NCBI RefSeq assembly: GCF_025823185.1
Contig: NZ_JACKVK010000005.1
Coordinates: 310,001-374,000, forward strand
Direction: 5' to 3'
Length of the DNA stretch: 64,000 nucleotides
Source of the DNA: Mycobacterium yunnanensis
GTDB taxonomy: Bacteria > Actinomycetota > Actinomycetes > Mycobacteriales > Mycobacteriaceae
Shown: piece after piece, positions 44,283-54,290 of the stretch
How the letters are laid out: every line of letters starts with the position of its first letter
How positions within the stretch are numbered: position 1 is the first letter of the stretch
Translations under genes and position numbers: made by a program
The notes under the pieces: model-generated
Seen by the model: the letters and a program-made list of their open reading frames with translations, nothing else
What the model was told of the DNA's origin: nothing
Databases searched by the model: none

Positions 44283-47138
44283 TCAGACGACGACGTTCAC
44301 CATCTTGCCTGCCACCACGATGACCTTCTTCGGGGTGGCACCGGCGAGGAACGCGACCACCTTCTCGTCGGACAGGGCGGCGGTCTCCACGGCATCGGCC
44401 GCAGCGTCGGCGGCCACGGTGATGCGCCCGCGGACCTTCCCGTTGACCTGGACGGGGTATTCGACGGTGTCCTCGACCAGGTAGGCCGGATCGGCCTGCG
44501 GGAAGGGACCGTGGGCCAGGGAGGTCTCGTGACCGAGCCGGCGCCACAACTCCTCGGCCAGATGCGGCGCCAACGGCGCCACCATCAGCACCAGTGGCTC
44601 GACCGCGGCGCGCGCGGTGACATCCTCCTTGGTGAGATGGTTGGTGTACTCGATCAGCTTGGCCGCCGCGGTGTTGTTGCGAAGGGCCGCATAGTCTTCG
44701 GCGACCCCGGCGATGGTCTTGTTCAGCAGCCGCAGCGTCGGCTCGCCCAGCTTCTCGTGGTCGACCACCCGTTCGGCGCCGGTGGTCTCGTCGACCACCA
44801 CCCGCCATACCCGCTGCAGGAACCGGTAGGCACCGACGACGTCCTTGGTGGCCCACGGTCGAGACGCTTCGAGCGGGCCCATCGACATCTCGTACACGCG
44901 CAGGGTGTCCGCGCCGTACTCCTCGCAAATCTCGTCCGGCGAGACGGAATTCTTCAGGCTCTTGCCGATCTTGCCGAACTCGCGGTTGACCTCGCCGTCC
45001 TGATACCAGAACTTGCCGTCGCGCTCCACCACCTCGGCCGCGGGCACGTAGGACCCGCGCGAGTCGGTGTAGGCGTAGGCCTGGATGTAGCCCTGGTTGA
45101 CCAACCGCCGGTAGGGCTCTCGGGAGCTGACGTGACCCAGGTCGAAGAGAACCTTGTGCCAGAACCGCGAGTACAGCAGGTGCAACACGGCGTGCTCGAC
45201 GCCGCCGACGTAGAGGTCCACGCCACCGGGGTCCGACGGGCCGTGCTCGGCAGGCCGCGGTCCCATCCAGTAGGCCTCGTTCTCCTTGGCGCAGAACGTT
45301 TCCGAGTTGTGCGGGTCGGCGTAGCGCAGCTCGTACCACGAACTGCCTGCCCACTGCGGCATCACGTTGGTGTCGCGGGTGTAGGGCTGCAATCCGTCGC
45401 CGAGATCGAGCTCGACGTGCACCCATTCGGTCGCCTTGCCAAGCGGTGGCGACGGTTCGCTGTCGGCGTCGTCGGGGTCGAACTGCACCGGCGCGTAGTT
45501 CGGGATGTCGGGCAGTTCGACCGGCAGCGCCGACTCCGGTAGCCCGTGCGCGCGGCCGTCGGCGTCGTAGACGATGGGAAACGGCTCGCCCCAGTACCGT
45601 TGGCGTGCGAAGAGCCAGTCGCGCAGTTTGTACTCGGTGCGGGCGCGGCCACGGCCGTCGGCCTCCAGCCGGGCCAGCACCGCCTCCTTGGCCGAGGCGA
45701 CGCTCAGCCCGTCGAGGTAGTCCGAGTTCACCAGCATGCCGTCGCCGTTGTAGGCAGCCTCGCTGACGTCCCCACCAGAGATGACCTGCTTGATCGGCAA
45801 TCCGAACGCCGTCGCGAACTCCCAGTCGCGCTGATCGTGACCGGGCACCGCCATGATCGCGCCGGTGCCGTAGCCGGCGAGCACGTAGTCGGCGATGAAG
45901 ATTGGAACCCGTTGGCCATCAACCGGATTGGTGGCATAGGCGCCGGTGAAGACGCCGGTCTTGGACTTGTTCTCCTGGCGCTCCAGGTCGGACTTGGCGG
46001 CCACGGTCGCGCGATAGGCGGCCACGGCCTCCGCGGGCGTCGCCGCACCGAAGGTCCACCGCTCGTCGGTGCCGTCGGGCCACGCCAACCCGTCATCCCC
46101 GGCCGGGACCAACGCGTCGACCAACGGGTGCTCGGGTGCCAGCACCATGTAGGTGGCGCCGAACAACGTGTCCGGCCGGGTGGTGAACACCTCGATGTCG
46201 CCGGCGTCGGTCCCGAAGCGCACTTCGGCGCCGGTGGACCGGCCGATCCAGTTGCGCTGCATGGCCTTGACCTTGTCCGGCCAATCCAGGTCGTCGAGGT
46301 CGTCGAGCAGTCGGTCGGAGTACGCGGTGATGCGCATCATCCACTGCCGCAGTCGCTTTCGGAATACCGGAAAGTTGCCACGGTCACTGCGGCCGTCGGA
46401 GGTGACCTCCTCGTTGGCCAGCACGGTGCCCAGACCCGGGCACCAGTTGACCACCGAGTCGGCGCGGTAGACAAGCCGGTATCCGTCGACCACGTCTGCG
46501 CGTTCGCCCGCCGACATCGTCGCCCAGTCGCCCTCAACGGGGGTGCGCGTGCCGGACTCGAATTCTTCGATCAGTTCGTTGATCGGCCGTGCCCGGTTGG
46601 CCTCGGGGTCGAACCAGCTGTTGAAGATCTGTAGGAAGATCCACTGCGTCCACTTGTAGAACTCGGTGTCGGTGGTGGAGAAACTGCGCCGCGCGTCGTG
46701 GCCGAGGCCCAGGCGGCCGAGCTGGCGGCGGAAGTTGACGATGTTGGCCTCGGTGCGCGTCCGCGGGTGGGTACCCGTCTGCACCGCATACTGCTCGGCC
46801 GGCAACCCGAACGCATCGAAACCCAAGGCGTGCAACACGTTGCGACCGGTCATCCGGAAGTACCTGGCGTACACGTCCGTGGCGATGTAGCCCAGCGGGT
46901 GCCCGACGTGCAGGCCCTCGCCAGAGGGGTACGGGAACATGTCCTGGACGAACATCTTGTCGGCGGGGACGGGCGACCCGTCGGCGGGCGCGAGCGATCC
47001 CACCGGGTTGGGCACGTGGAACGTACCCAGCCGGGCCCACGTCTCCTGCCACGTGCGTTCGATGTCCCCGGCGAGCGTCGCGTCGTAGCGATGCTGCGGG
47101 GTGCTCGAGGCGTCCAAGCCGCCTTCCCCTTCATTCAC
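44283..47138 (-). CDS. leuS: Leucyl-tRNA synthetase
   Basis: 951 residues. Class I signatures: HIGH as LHVGHPLGY in [19 protein letters not shown], and the KMSKS equivalent [16 protein letters not shown], a variant usual in actinobacterial LeuRS. The large CP1 editing domain (about 245-430, including [20 protein letters not shown]) removes mischarged norvaline or isoleucine, and a C-terminal tRNA-binding domain is complete. Cytoplasmic. The gene stands alone, converging on the amidase gene with 11 bp between stops. Confidence 0.97.
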   Translation of the reverse strand: MNEGEGGLDASSTPQHRYDATLAGDIERTWQETWARLGTFHVPNPVGSLAPADGSPVPADKMFVQDMFPYPSGEGLHVGHPLGYIATDVYARYFRMTGRNVLHALGFDAFGLPAEQYAVQTGTHPRTRTEANIVNFRRQLGRLGLGHDARRSFSTTDTEFYKWTQWIFLQIFNSWFDPEANRARPINELIEEFESGTRTPVEGDWATMSAGERADVVDGYRLVYRADSVVNWCPGLGTVLANEEVTSDGRSDRGNFPVFRKRLRQWMMRITAYSDRLLDDLDDLDWPDKVKAMQRNWIGRSTGAEVRFGTDAGDIEVFTTRPDTLFGATYMVLAPEHPLVDALVPAGDDGLAWPDGTDERWTFGAATPAEAVAAYRATVAAKSDLERQENKSKTGVFTGAYATNPVDGQRVPIFIADYVLAGYGTGAIMAVPGHDQRDWEFATAFGLPIKQVISGGDVSEAAYNGDGMLVNSDYLDGLSVASAKEAVLARLEADGRGRARTEYKLRDWLFARQRYWGEPFPIVYDADGRAHGLPESALPVELPDIPNYAPVQFDPDDADSEPSPPLGKATEWVHVELDLGDGLQPYTRDTNVMPQWAGSSWYELRYADPHNSETFCAKENEAYWMGPRPAEHGPSDPGGVDLYVGGVEHAVLHLLYSRFWHKVLFDLGHVSSREPYRRLVNQGYIQAYAYTDSRGSYVPAAEVVERDGKFWYQDGEVNREFGKIGKSLKNSVSPDEICEEYGADTLRVYEMSMGPLEASRPWATKDVVGAYRFLQRVWRVVVDETTGAERVVDHEKLGEPTLRLLNKTIAGVAEDYAALRNNTAAAKLIEYTNHLTKEDVTARAAVEPLVLMVAPLAPHLAEELWRRLGHETSLAHGPFPQADPAYLVEDTVEYPVQVNGKVRGRITVAADAAADAVETAALSDEKVVAFLAGATPKKVIVVAGKMVNVVV

Positions 47139-47349
47139 GTGAACAGGGTAGTCAACGCCGTGCTCGGAGCCCCAATCACCGGTCGGGCGCGCGACCGGTT
47201 AGGTATCGGTTCCGTTGCAGAGGGGTCTTCGCATGGTTGCAGGTCCGCGCCGGGCCTGGTTCCCGACGCAGAAGCGTGGATACAGTCGGCGCCTGGCCGG
47301 GGCTCACCGGACCCATGGAGCTCGTGCGACCCGGAAGGACCGACGTTAG

Positions 47350-48246
47350 ATGTTCGAAAATGCCCGTCGTTGGGGACTTCTGGTCGGTGGCTTCGCCGCC
47401 GGCACGGCGTGCGTTCTGGGCCTCGCCGGTCCCACCGCCTCGGCCGAGCCCACCCTTCCCCTGCCAGCGGTACCGGCGCCTGCGACCGTCACGCAGACCG
47501 TGACCGTCCAAGCCGCCGCACCCGCCGCCGGGCCCAACCAGCTGATCGCCTCCCCGGTCGCGGCCGCCCCGGTGGCGCCCGTCACCCCCGCGGTGCCTGC
47601 CATCGTGCCGGCCACCTCCGGCACCCTCGCGGACTTCTTCGCGTCCAAGAACGTCGCGATGGAGCCGCAGAAGGCCGCCGACTTCAAGGCGCTGACCATC
47701 GTGCTGCCGATGCCGACGGGCTGGGCGCAGGTGCCCGACCCCAACGTCCCGGACGCCTTCGCCGTGATCGCCGACCGTGTCGGCGGTGACGGGCTCTACA
47801 CCTCCAACGCCGCCGTGCAGGTGTACAAGCTCGTCGGTGACTTCGATCCCCGCGAGGCGATCAGCCACGGCCTGATCGACACCCAGCAGCTGCCGGCCTT
47901 CCGAGCGACCGACGGCTCGCTCGCCGATTTCGGTGGCATGCCGTCGGCGCGGATCGAGGGCACGTACCGGCAGAACAACCTGACGTTGAACACCTCGCGT
48001 CGTCACGTCATCGCGACCTCGGGTCACGACCGGTATTTGGTGTCGCTGGCGGTGACCACCAGCGCGTCGGTCTCGGTCGCGGCCGGATCGGCGACCGACG
48101 CGATCGTCAACGGTTATCGGGTCGGCTCGCCGGACGCGCCGCCGCCGGCGCCGGCTGCACCGGCCGCCGTTGCCGCAGCTCCCGTCGCCCCAGTGGCGCC
48201 TGCGGTGATCCCCGCAGCGGCGCAACCGCTGGGGCTGCCGCGCTAG
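47350..48246 (+). CDS. Secreted proline-rich antigen Mtc28 homologue (LpqN/LpqT-like fold)
   Basis: 298 residues. Signal peptide MFENARRWGLLVGGFAAGTA... ending ASA-EPT near residue 32, then an Ala/Pro/Val-rich low-complexity linker (about 35-95), a globular domain (about 96-250; MPTGWAQVPDPNVPDAFAVI) like the LpqN family, and an Ala/Pro-rich tail. This layout and the location beside leuS match the 28-kDa secreted antigen Mtc28 (Rv0040c). Divergent from leuS. Cell-surface or secreted; function not established. Confidence 0.82.
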   Translation: MFENARRWGLLVGGFAAGTACVLGLAGPTASAEPTLPLPAVPAPATVTQTVTVQAAAPAAGPNQLIASPVAAAPVAPVTPAVPAIVPATSGTLADFFASKNVAMEPQKAADFKALTIVLPMPTGWAQVPDPNVPDAFAVIADRVGGDGLYTSNAAVQVYKLVGDFDPREAISHGLIDTQQLPAFRATDGSLADFGGMPSARIEGTYRQNNLTLNTSRRHVIATSGHDRYLVSLAVTTSASVSVAAGSATDAIVNGYRVGSPDAPPPAPAAPAAVAAAPVAPVAPAVIPAAAQPLGLPR

Positions 48247-48287
48247 CGGTTACGACTTCGGGGGCTCGGCCTCGTATTGTGGGGCCC

Positions 48288-48638
48288 ATGCTGATCGCCG
48301 CCGTGCTGTGCCTGTGCGCCGCCGTGGCGACCGCGGCCATGGGCCTGTGGTCGGCGACCCGCCCCCATGCCGTCGACCAGGTCGCCCAAGTCCTGCGCGC
48401 CGTCGTGCCGACTCAGTTCGCCGCGGCGGTCATGCTGGCCGCCGGTGGCGTCGTCGCCCTTGCGGCCCCTCCCCACGCCGGGGTGCTGGCGTTGGTGGCG
48501 TGCGTCGTCGGGGCGGTCGGCACCGTGGCCGCCGGCTGCTACCAGAGCGCCAAGGCGGTCGCCAGGCGCGAGGCCATGCAGAAGAGCGAATCGAGCTGTG
48601 CGGGTTCCTGCGCGGCGTGCACGCTGTCGTGCAGTTGA
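48288..48638 (+). CDS. Small conserved membrane protein (Rv0039c-like)
   Basis: 116 residues. Three hydrophobic helices: MLIAAVLCLCAAVATAAMGL, FAAAVMLAAGGVVALAA and VLALVACVVGAVGTVAAG. The cytoplasmic-looking C-tail is cysteine-rich (SSCAGSCAACTLSCS: four cysteines), a possible metal-binding motif. Follows the Mtc28 gene by 41 bp on the same strand, so they may be co-transcribed. Function unknown. Confidence 0.7.
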   Translation: MLIAAVLCLCAAVATAAMGLWSATRPHAVDQVAQVLRAVVPTQFAAAVMLAAGGVVALAAPPHAGVLALVACVVGAVGTVAAGCYQSAKAVARREAMQKSESSCAGSCAACTLSCS

Positions 48639-48642
48639 CCGC

Positions 48643-49248
48643 TCAGTTGCGGCTGACGTCGATCGGGTGGGTCGCCAGCAGCGACAGCGGCATCGGCTGA
48701 CGCCGCAGGACGCGCGACCACAGGTCGACCCTGGGCTCGACCAGGACGTCGGACGGCAACGCCGACAACACGATCCAGTCGTCGCGTTCGATCTCGCCCT
48801 CCAACTGGCCAATGGTCCAACCGGAGTATCCGGCATAGATCCGCACGGCCTCCACGGCCTCGGCGATCGAATCGGGATCGGCGTCGAGGTCGACCATGAC
48901 GATGCGACCCTGCACGTGGCGTAGCCCCGAGACGTCACCGGGCTGCACACCGGCGCGCAGCGTGGCCAGACAAAGTGCGGCGTCTCGCTTGACCGGCCCG
49001 CCGACGAACATCGTCTTCGGCTTGGCGGCCAGCTTGGTCCACTGCGGCAGCACGTTGAACACGGCGGTCTCACTGGGCCGGTTGAGCACCACGCCGAGGG
49101 TTCCGCCGTCGTTGTGCTCGACGACGTAGATGACGCTGCGTCGGAACGTCGGCTCCATCAGGTCGGTGTTGGCGATCAGCAGGGTGCCTGCCCGGACCCG
49201 GTGCGTCGCAGCAGCGAAGTGATCCTCCGGGTCCTCTGACTGCGCCAC
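48643..49248 (-). CDS. UPF0301 (AlgH/YqgE) family protein
   Basis: 201 residues. Family hallmarks: [38 protein letters not shown] at about 21-58 and the VFVGGPV-type segment ([15 protein letters not shown]). Cytosolic by prediction; structurally a two-domain alpha/beta protein of unknown biochemical role. Converges on the small membrane protein gene (4 bp gap). Confidence 0.88.
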   Translation of the reverse strand: MAQSEDPEDHFAAATHRVRAGTLLIANTDLMEPTFRRSVIYVVEHNDGGTLGVVLNRPSETAVFNVLPQWTKLAAKPKTMFVGGPVKRDAALCLATLRAGVQPGDVSGLRHVQGRIVMVDLDADPDSIAEAVEAVRIYAGYSGWTIGQLEGEIERDDWIVLSALPSDVLVEPRVDLWSRVLRRQPMPLSLLATHPIDVSRN

Positions 49249-49328
49249 CGGTCCATCATGTCACCAGCGTGCGCCGACGGTGGCGATCGGGCGCGGCCGT
49301 GCCGGGCCTTTTCGCGAAACTTTGTAGG

Positions 49329-50669
49329 GTGGTTTCGGTCGCCACCGGGCGCATCGAACATCCCATCGACATCGGACGGCCATTGACCACGCCCCACGAC
49401 CGCTTCGCCCCGTGGCGAGCGGTGCGGAAGCTCCCCGAGTTCCGCCGGCTGCTGGAACTGCGGGCCGTCAGCTCGTTCGGCGACGGGTTGTTCCAGGGCG
49501 GTCTGGTGGGGGCGCTCCTCTTCGACCCCGAGCGCGCGGCCAACCCGTGGCAGATCGCCGGATCGTTCGCGGCGTTGTTCCTGCCCTATTCGCTTCTCGG
49601 CCCGTTCGCCGGTGCCCTGCTGGACCGGTGGGACCGCCGCCGCGTACTCATCGGCGCGAACCTCGCGCGGGTGGTGTTCATCGTCGCGGTCGCGTTCCTC
49701 CTGGCGTTTCACGCCGCGGCGCCGTGGATCCTGCTCGGTGCCCTGGTGGTCAACGGGTTCACCCGGTTCGTCACCTCCGGCCTGTCCGCCGCGTTGCCGC
49801 ACGTGGTGCCCCGCGAACAGGTGCTGACGATGAACTCGGTGGCCACTGCCGTCAGCGCTGCCACGTTGTTCTTCGGCGCCATCTTCATGCTGGTGCCGCG
49901 GTGGCTGTTCGGCGTTGGCGACGGCGGCTCGTCGGGCGCGCTGTTCATGGCCTCGGTGCCCGTCGCCGTGGCGTGGCTGCTGTCGATCCGATTCGCGCCC
50001 CACGTACTCGGCCCCGACGACTCGGCCCGCGCGGTTCACGGCTCGGTGGCCTACGCCGTGGCCACCGGGTGGGGCTACGGCCTGCGGACGGCCTTCACCG
50101 TGCCGAGCGTGGCAGGCACGCTGTCCGGCGTCGTCGCCCACCGCATGGTGTTCGGCATCAACACGCTGCTGGTGCTGGTGACCGTGCGGCATACCGGTTC
50201 GGCCAACGTCGCCGGCTTCGGCGTCGCCGTGCTGTTCGCGGCCACCACCGGAATGGGGTCGTTCCTGGCCAACTTCCTCACACCCGTCGTGGTGCGCCGC
50301 TGGAGCCGGTACCGGACCGTCAACCTCTGCCTGCTGGCCGCTGCCGCGATCCAGCTCGCGGCCGTGGGGTTGGACCTCCCCGTGATGATGGCGTGCGGCT
50401 TCCTGCTGGGCGCTTCCGGTCAGATCGTCAAACTGTGCGCGGACTCGGCGATGCAACTCGACGTCGACGACGCTCTGCGCGGTCACGTCTTCACCGTTCA
50501 GGACGCGCTGTTCTGGGTGGCCTTCGTCGCGTCGATTACGTTGTCGGCGGCCGTCATCCCGGACGACGGACACTCCCCCGCCCTGGTGGTCGCCGGCGCG
50601 GTGCTCTACCTCCTGGGGCTGGCCGCGCACGCCACGATCCGCAGGAACGCCACTCCCACCGCGGGCTAG
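49329..50669 (+). CDS. Major facilitator superfamily transporter (Rv0037c-like)
   Basis: About 446 residues from the GTG at 49329; TTG 49383 is a reasonable alternative, and the more upstream start at 49269 would overlap the UPF0301 promoter. Twelve hydrophobic segments are countable from [18 protein letters not shown] onward; [21 protein letters not shown] is the MFS loop 2-3 motif A (GxLaDrxGRrr). Probably a drug or metabolite exporter in the plasma membrane. Confidence 0.78.
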   Translation: MVSVATGRIEHPIDIGRPLTTPHDRFAPWRAVRKLPEFRRLLELRAVSSFGDGLFQGGLVGALLFDPERAANPWQIAGSFAALFLPYSLLGPFAGALLDRWDRRRVLIGANLARVVFIVAVAFLLAFHAAAPWILLGALVVNGFTRFVTSGLSAALPHVVPREQVLTMNSVATAVSAATLFFGAIFMLVPRWLFGVGDGGSSGALFMASVPVAVAWLLSIRFAPHVLGPDDSARAVHGSVAYAVATGWGYGLRTAFTVPSVAGTLSGVVAHRMVFGINTLLVLVTVRHTGSANVAGFGVAVLFAATTGMGSFLANFLTPVVVRRWSRYRTVNLCLLAAAAIQLAAVGLDLPVMMACGFLLGASGQIVKLCADSAMQLDVDDALRGHVFTVQDALFWVAFVASITLSAAVIPDDGHSPALVVAGAVLYLLGLAAHATIRRNATPTAG

Positions 50670-50678
50670 GCTGACGCC

Positions 50679-51455
50679 ATGGCTGGGGCCGAGGGCGTGG
50701 TGGCAGACCTGCGGGCCGAGAGCGAGGAGCTCGACGACCTCGTCGCCGGTCTCGACGACGAGGGCTGGCGCCGCGACACTCCGGCACCGGGATGGACCAT
50801 CGCCCACCAGATCGCTCACCTGTGGTGGACGGACCGGGTGTCCGTGATCGCCGTCACGGACGACGCGGCCTTCGCCGACGTCCTCGCCGAGGCGGCCACC
50901 AATCCGACCGGCTTCGTCGACGAGGGCGCCGAGGAACTGGCGAGGACGGCACCCGCCGAATTGCTCGCCGGCTGGCGCGACACCAGAGCCCGCCTGCACG
51001 ACGAGCTCCGCCGCGTCGCCGACGGACGAAAGCTGCCCTGGTTCGGTCCGCCGATGAGCGCGCCGTCCATGGCGACGGCCCGGTTGATGGAGACCTGGGC
51101 CCACGGGCTCGACGTCGCCGACGCGCTCAGCGTGACCCGAACCCCGACGTCTCGCCTGCGGTCGATCGCCCACATCGGGGTGCGCACCCGCGACTTCGCG
51201 TTCGCCGTGCACCAGCTTCCGGTTCCCGCCGAGCCGTTCCGCGTCGAGCTGGCCGCGCCCGACGGGTCGACGTGGTCGTGGGGACCGGAGGACGCCCGCC
51301 AGCGCGTCACCGGGTCGGCCGAGGATTTCTGCTTGTTGGTGACCCAGCGCCGGCCGCGTGCGGACCTCGACGTCGTCGCGACCGGGGAGGACGCCGCCAC
51401 GTGGCTCACGATTGCGCAGGCGTTCGCCGGGCCGCCGGGACCCGGGCGGAGCTGA
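50679..51455 (+). CDS. DinB/MDMPI-type protein (TIGR03084 family)
   Basis: 258 residues. The four-helix DinB-like domain carries the metal-binding triad: HxxxH in [12 protein letters not shown] (about 39-50) and [10 protein letters not shown] further on. Mycothiol-dependent maleylpyruvate isomerase-like proteins share this fold, so mycothiol-linked chemistry is likely. Starts 9 bp after the MFS gene, so probably co-transcribed. Matches the Rv0036c group. Precise activity unknown. Confidence 0.78.
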   Translation: MAGAEGVVADLRAESEELDDLVAGLDDEGWRRDTPAPGWTIAHQIAHLWWTDRVSVIAVTDDAAFADVLAEAATNPTGFVDEGAEELARTAPAELLAGWRDTRARLHDELRRVADGRKLPWFGPPMSAPSMATARLMETWAHGLDVADALSVTRTPTSRLRSIAHIGVRTRDFAFAVHQLPVPAEPFRVELAAPDGSTWSWGPEDARQRVTGSAEDFCLLVTQRRPRADLDVVATGEDAATWLTIAQAFAGPPGPGRS

Positions 51456-51941
51456 CTACAGCTCGCTGGCCGCGTCGGCCGCGCCGTCACCGTCGGAATC
51501 GGTCAGCTTGAGATCCCACCGCCCGTCGGCGTCCACGTCGACGTAGGCCTCGTCGCCGACCAGCACCCGGTCGGCCAGCCCGTCGCGATCGGAGTCCACC
51601 ACGCGGTCGTCGACCTGCCCGTCGCCGTCGAAGTCCACCAGCGGGCCGCCCGTGACCTCCACGCCGTCGAGGCCCAGCCAACGGATCTGCGCCCCGGCCG
51701 CCCATGTACCGGTTCCGTCGTCGGTGAAGGAGGCCTCGGGGTGGCCGTCGTCGTCCACGTCGAGCAACAGGTGGTCGGCGGTGCCGTCCCCGTCGGAGTC
51801 GGTGAGGGCATCGTCCAGACGTCCGTCGCCGTCGAAGTCCAGGCCGATCGCGTCGAAGATTCCGTCGCCGTCGGCGTCGACGTCCAGCTCGGCCGACCAC
51901 ATCGTGGCCGACCCGTCACCGTCCCCCAGGCAGTAGTCCAT
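51456..51941 (-). CDS. Aspartate-rich calcium-binding repeat protein
   Basis: 161 residues with an estimated pI far below 4. At least nine DxDxDGxxD loops run through it (e.g. DVDADGDGIFD, DFDGDGRLDD, DSDGDGTAD, DFDGDGQVDD, DVDADGRWD), as in dockerin/thrombospondin type 3 or EF-hand-like repeats. No signal peptide is seen, so it may be cytosolic or exported by another route. It lies between the Rv0036c-like gene and pcnA, which are far apart in M. tuberculosis. Often annotated as 'pullulanase' in databases, without support here. Confidence 0.75.
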   Translation of the reverse strand: MDYCLGDGDGSATMWSAELDVDADGDGIFDAIGLDFDGDGRLDDALTDSDGDGTADHLLLDVDDDGHPEASFTDDGTGTWAAGAQIRWLGLDGVEVTGGPLVDFDGDGQVDDRVVDSDRDGLADRVLVGDEAYVDVDADGRWDLKLTDSDGDGAADAASEL

Positions 51942-51959
51942 GAACGGTTTGACGTTGGT

Positions 51960-53399
51960 CTACTGCTGGGCGTTCCACCACTTCTGCAGTTCCTCGACCG
52001 CCTCGTCGTGCTCCAGCGGCCCGCGGTCCAACCGGAGCTCCTTGAGGTACTGCCACGCCTTGCCGACCTGCGGTCCCGCCGGGATGTCGAGGATCCGCAT
52101 GATCTCGTTGCCGTCCAGGTCCGGCCGGACGCGCTGCAGATCTTCCTTCGCCGCCAGCTCCGCGATGCGGTGTTCGAGATCGTCGTAGCTGGCCCGCAGC
52201 CGCGCGGCCCGACGCTTGTTGCGGGTGGTGCAGTCGGCCCGAACCAGCTTGTGCAGCCTTTCGAGCAGCGGTCCGGCGTCGGTGACGTAACGACGGACGG
52301 CGGAGTCGGTCCACTTGCCGTCGCCGTAGCCGTGAAACCGCAGGTGCAGGTACACCAGCTGCGACACGTCGTCGACCATCTGCTTGGAGTACTTCAGCGC
52401 CCGCATGCGCTTGCGGGTCATCTTTGCGCCAACGACCTCGTGGTGGTGGAAGCTGACGCCGCCGTCGCTCTCGTGCTTGCGGGTGGCGGGCTTGCCGATG
52501 TCGTGCAGCAGCGCCGCCCACCGCAACACCAGATCGGGCCCGCCGGCTCCTTCGAGATCAATCGCCTGCTGCAGCACCGTCAGCGAATGTTGGTAGACGT
52601 CCTTGTGCTGGTGATGCTCGTCGATGGCCATCCGCATGCCACCCACCTCGGGCAGCACCACCTCGCCGAGGCCGGTCTGCACGATCAGGTCGACTCCGGC
52701 CACCGGGTCGTCGCCCAGCATCGTCTTGTCCAGCTCCGCGGCGACCCGTTCGACGGTGATGCGGCCCAGCTCGCCGGCCATCCGCGTCATCGCGTCGCGC
52801 ACCCGCGGTGCCACGTCGAACCCCAACTGGGAGACGAAGCGTGCGGCCCGCAGCATCCGCAACGGGTCGTCGCCGAAGGACACCTCCGGGGTGGACGGGG
52901 TGTCGAGCATCCGCTCGCGGATCGCGGCCAAACCGCCTAGCGGGTCGTGGAATTCGCCGAGCCCGTCCGCGGTGATGCGGACCGCCATCGCGTTGACGGT
53001 GAAGTCGCGGCGCACCAGGTCGTCGGCGAGGGAGTCACCGAATCGGACCTCCGGGTTCCTCGTGACCCGGTCGTAGGCGTCGGCGCGGAACGTCGTGATC
53101 TCCAGGCGTTCCGACCCCTTGCCGACGCCGACGGTGCCGAACTCGATGCCGGTGTCCCACAGGCCGTCGGCCCAGCGCCGCACCACCTCCTGAACGCGGT
53201 CGGGCCGGGCGTCGGTGGTGAAGTCCAGGTCGGTCAGAGGCCGCTGCAGGAGCGCATCGCGCACGCTGCCGCCGACGAGGTAGAGCTCGTGGCCGGCCTC
53301 AGCGAACAACTGGCCAAGCTCCCGGAGCACCGGGGTGTGCCGTTGCAGCGCCTTGGCCGCGGTCAACAGTTCGGCGGTCGTGGAGGGATCGTTCGGCAC
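51960..53399 (-). CDS. pcnA: CCA-adding enzyme / poly(A) polymerase-type nucleotidyltransferase
   Basis: 479 residues from the GTG 53399, equal to the mycobacterial PcnA length (480); ATG 53432 would add 11 residues. Head-domain motifs: YLVGGSVRDALL and LDFTTDARP (the DxD metal site), then RRDFTVNAMAV and DPLRMLRAARF (tRNA/CCA family). An HD domain follows (LLHDIGKPATR; FHHHEVVGA). It adds or repairs the CCA end of tRNA. Divergent from mutT4. Confidence 0.93.
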   Translation of the reverse strand: MPNDPSTTAELLTAAKALQRHTPVLRELGQLFAEAGHELYLVGGSVRDALLQRPLTDLDFTTDARPDRVQEVVRRWADGLWDTGIEFGTVGVGKGSERLEITTFRADAYDRVTRNPEVRFGDSLADDLVRRDFTVNAMAVRITADGLGEFHDPLGGLAAIRERMLDTPSTPEVSFGDDPLRMLRAARFVSQLGFDVAPRVRDAMTRMAGELGRITVERVAAELDKTMLGDDPVAGVDLIVQTGLGEVVLPEVGGMRMAIDEHHQHKDVYQHSLTVLQQAIDLEGAGGPDLVLRWAALLHDIGKPATRKHESDGGVSFHHHEVVGAKMTRKRMRALKYSKQMVDDVSQLVYLHLRFHGYGDGKWTDSAVRRYVTDAGPLLERLHKLVRADCTTRNKRRAARLRASYDDLEHRIAELAAKEDLQRVRPDLDGNEIMRILDIPAGPQVGKAWQYLKELRLDRGPLEHDEAVEELQKWWNAQQ

Positions 53400-53507
53400 G
53401 TTCGGTGAGCCTAGCGGTCGTGACGGGTGCATAACGACCCGGCGACAAGCCGACGTCGACGGCGAGTGGTAGGGGACGAATACCAAGTGGCAGCTACTAT
53501 CGCTTGG

Positions 53508-54290
53508 GTGTCGGAGGGCGAACGAGCCAAACCACGACGGCGTCGAGGGCGGCGCCGCGGGCGACGCTCTGCAGGCCCGTCGGAGGCCGCCTCGGCCGAT
53601 CCGGCCAACCCGTCGGTGCCGCTGCCAGGTCCCTCTCCCGGCCATCAGGCCGACGCCACCTCGAAGGTCGCGCAGAACCGATCGGGCCGACGCGCCCCCG
53701 AGCGCCTGCGCACCGTGCACGAGACCTCGGCGGGCGGGCTCGTCATCGACGGCATCGACGGTCCTCCCGACGGTCAGGTGGCGGCCCTCATCGGGCGCGT
53801 CGACAGGCGCGGGCGGATGCTGTGGTCGCTGCCCAAGGGGCACATCGAACAGGGCGAGACCGCAGAACAGACCGCCATTCGGGAGGTCGCCGAGGAGACC
53901 GGAATCCAAGGCAGCGTGCTAGCCGCACTCGGCAGCATCGACTACTGGTTCGTGACCGAGGGCAGGCGCGTCCACAAGACCGTGCACCATTACCTCATGA
54001 GATTCCTCGACGGCGAGCTCTCCGACGAGGACGTCGAGGTCACCGAAGTTGCCTGGGTGCCCCTGACGGATCTGCCGGCGCGACTGGCCTATGCCGACGA
54101 GCGCAAGCTCGCGCAGGTCGCCGGAGAGCTGATCGCCAAGCTGCAGGCCGACGGCCCCGGGTCGCTTCCACCCCTGCCTCCCAGTTCGCCGCGGCGCCGC
54201 CCGCAGACGCACTCCCACACCCGCAACCGTCGGCCCGAGGACTCCCCGCAACCCGGCCGGCGGGCGAACGGCTGCGGCCAAGGACCATGA
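53508..54290 (+). CDS. mutT4: Nudix hydrolase MutT4
   Basis: 260 residues from GTG. A basic, disordered N-tail ([13 protein letters not shown]) precedes the Nudix fold; the Nudix box is [23 protein letters not shown] (GX5EX7REVXEEXGI complete). A basic/proline tail ends the protein. MutT4 homologues hydrolyse oxidised or damaged nucleotides or dinucleoside polyphosphates. It overlaps the next gene by ATGA, starting a coupled mutT4-DUF6049-murJ run. Confidence 0.88.
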   Translation: MSEGERAKPRRRRGRRRGRRSAGPSEAASADPANPSVPLPGPSPGHQADATSKVAQNRSGRRAPERLRTVHETSAGGLVIDGIDGPPDGQVAALIGRVDRRGRMLWSLPKGHIEQGETAEQTAIREVAEETGIQGSVLAALGSIDYWFVTEGRRVHKTVHHYLMRFLDGELSDEDVEVTEVAWVPLTDLPARLAYADERKLAQVAGELIAKLQADGPGSLPPLPPSSPRRRPQTHSHTRNRRPEDSPQPGRRANGCGQGP

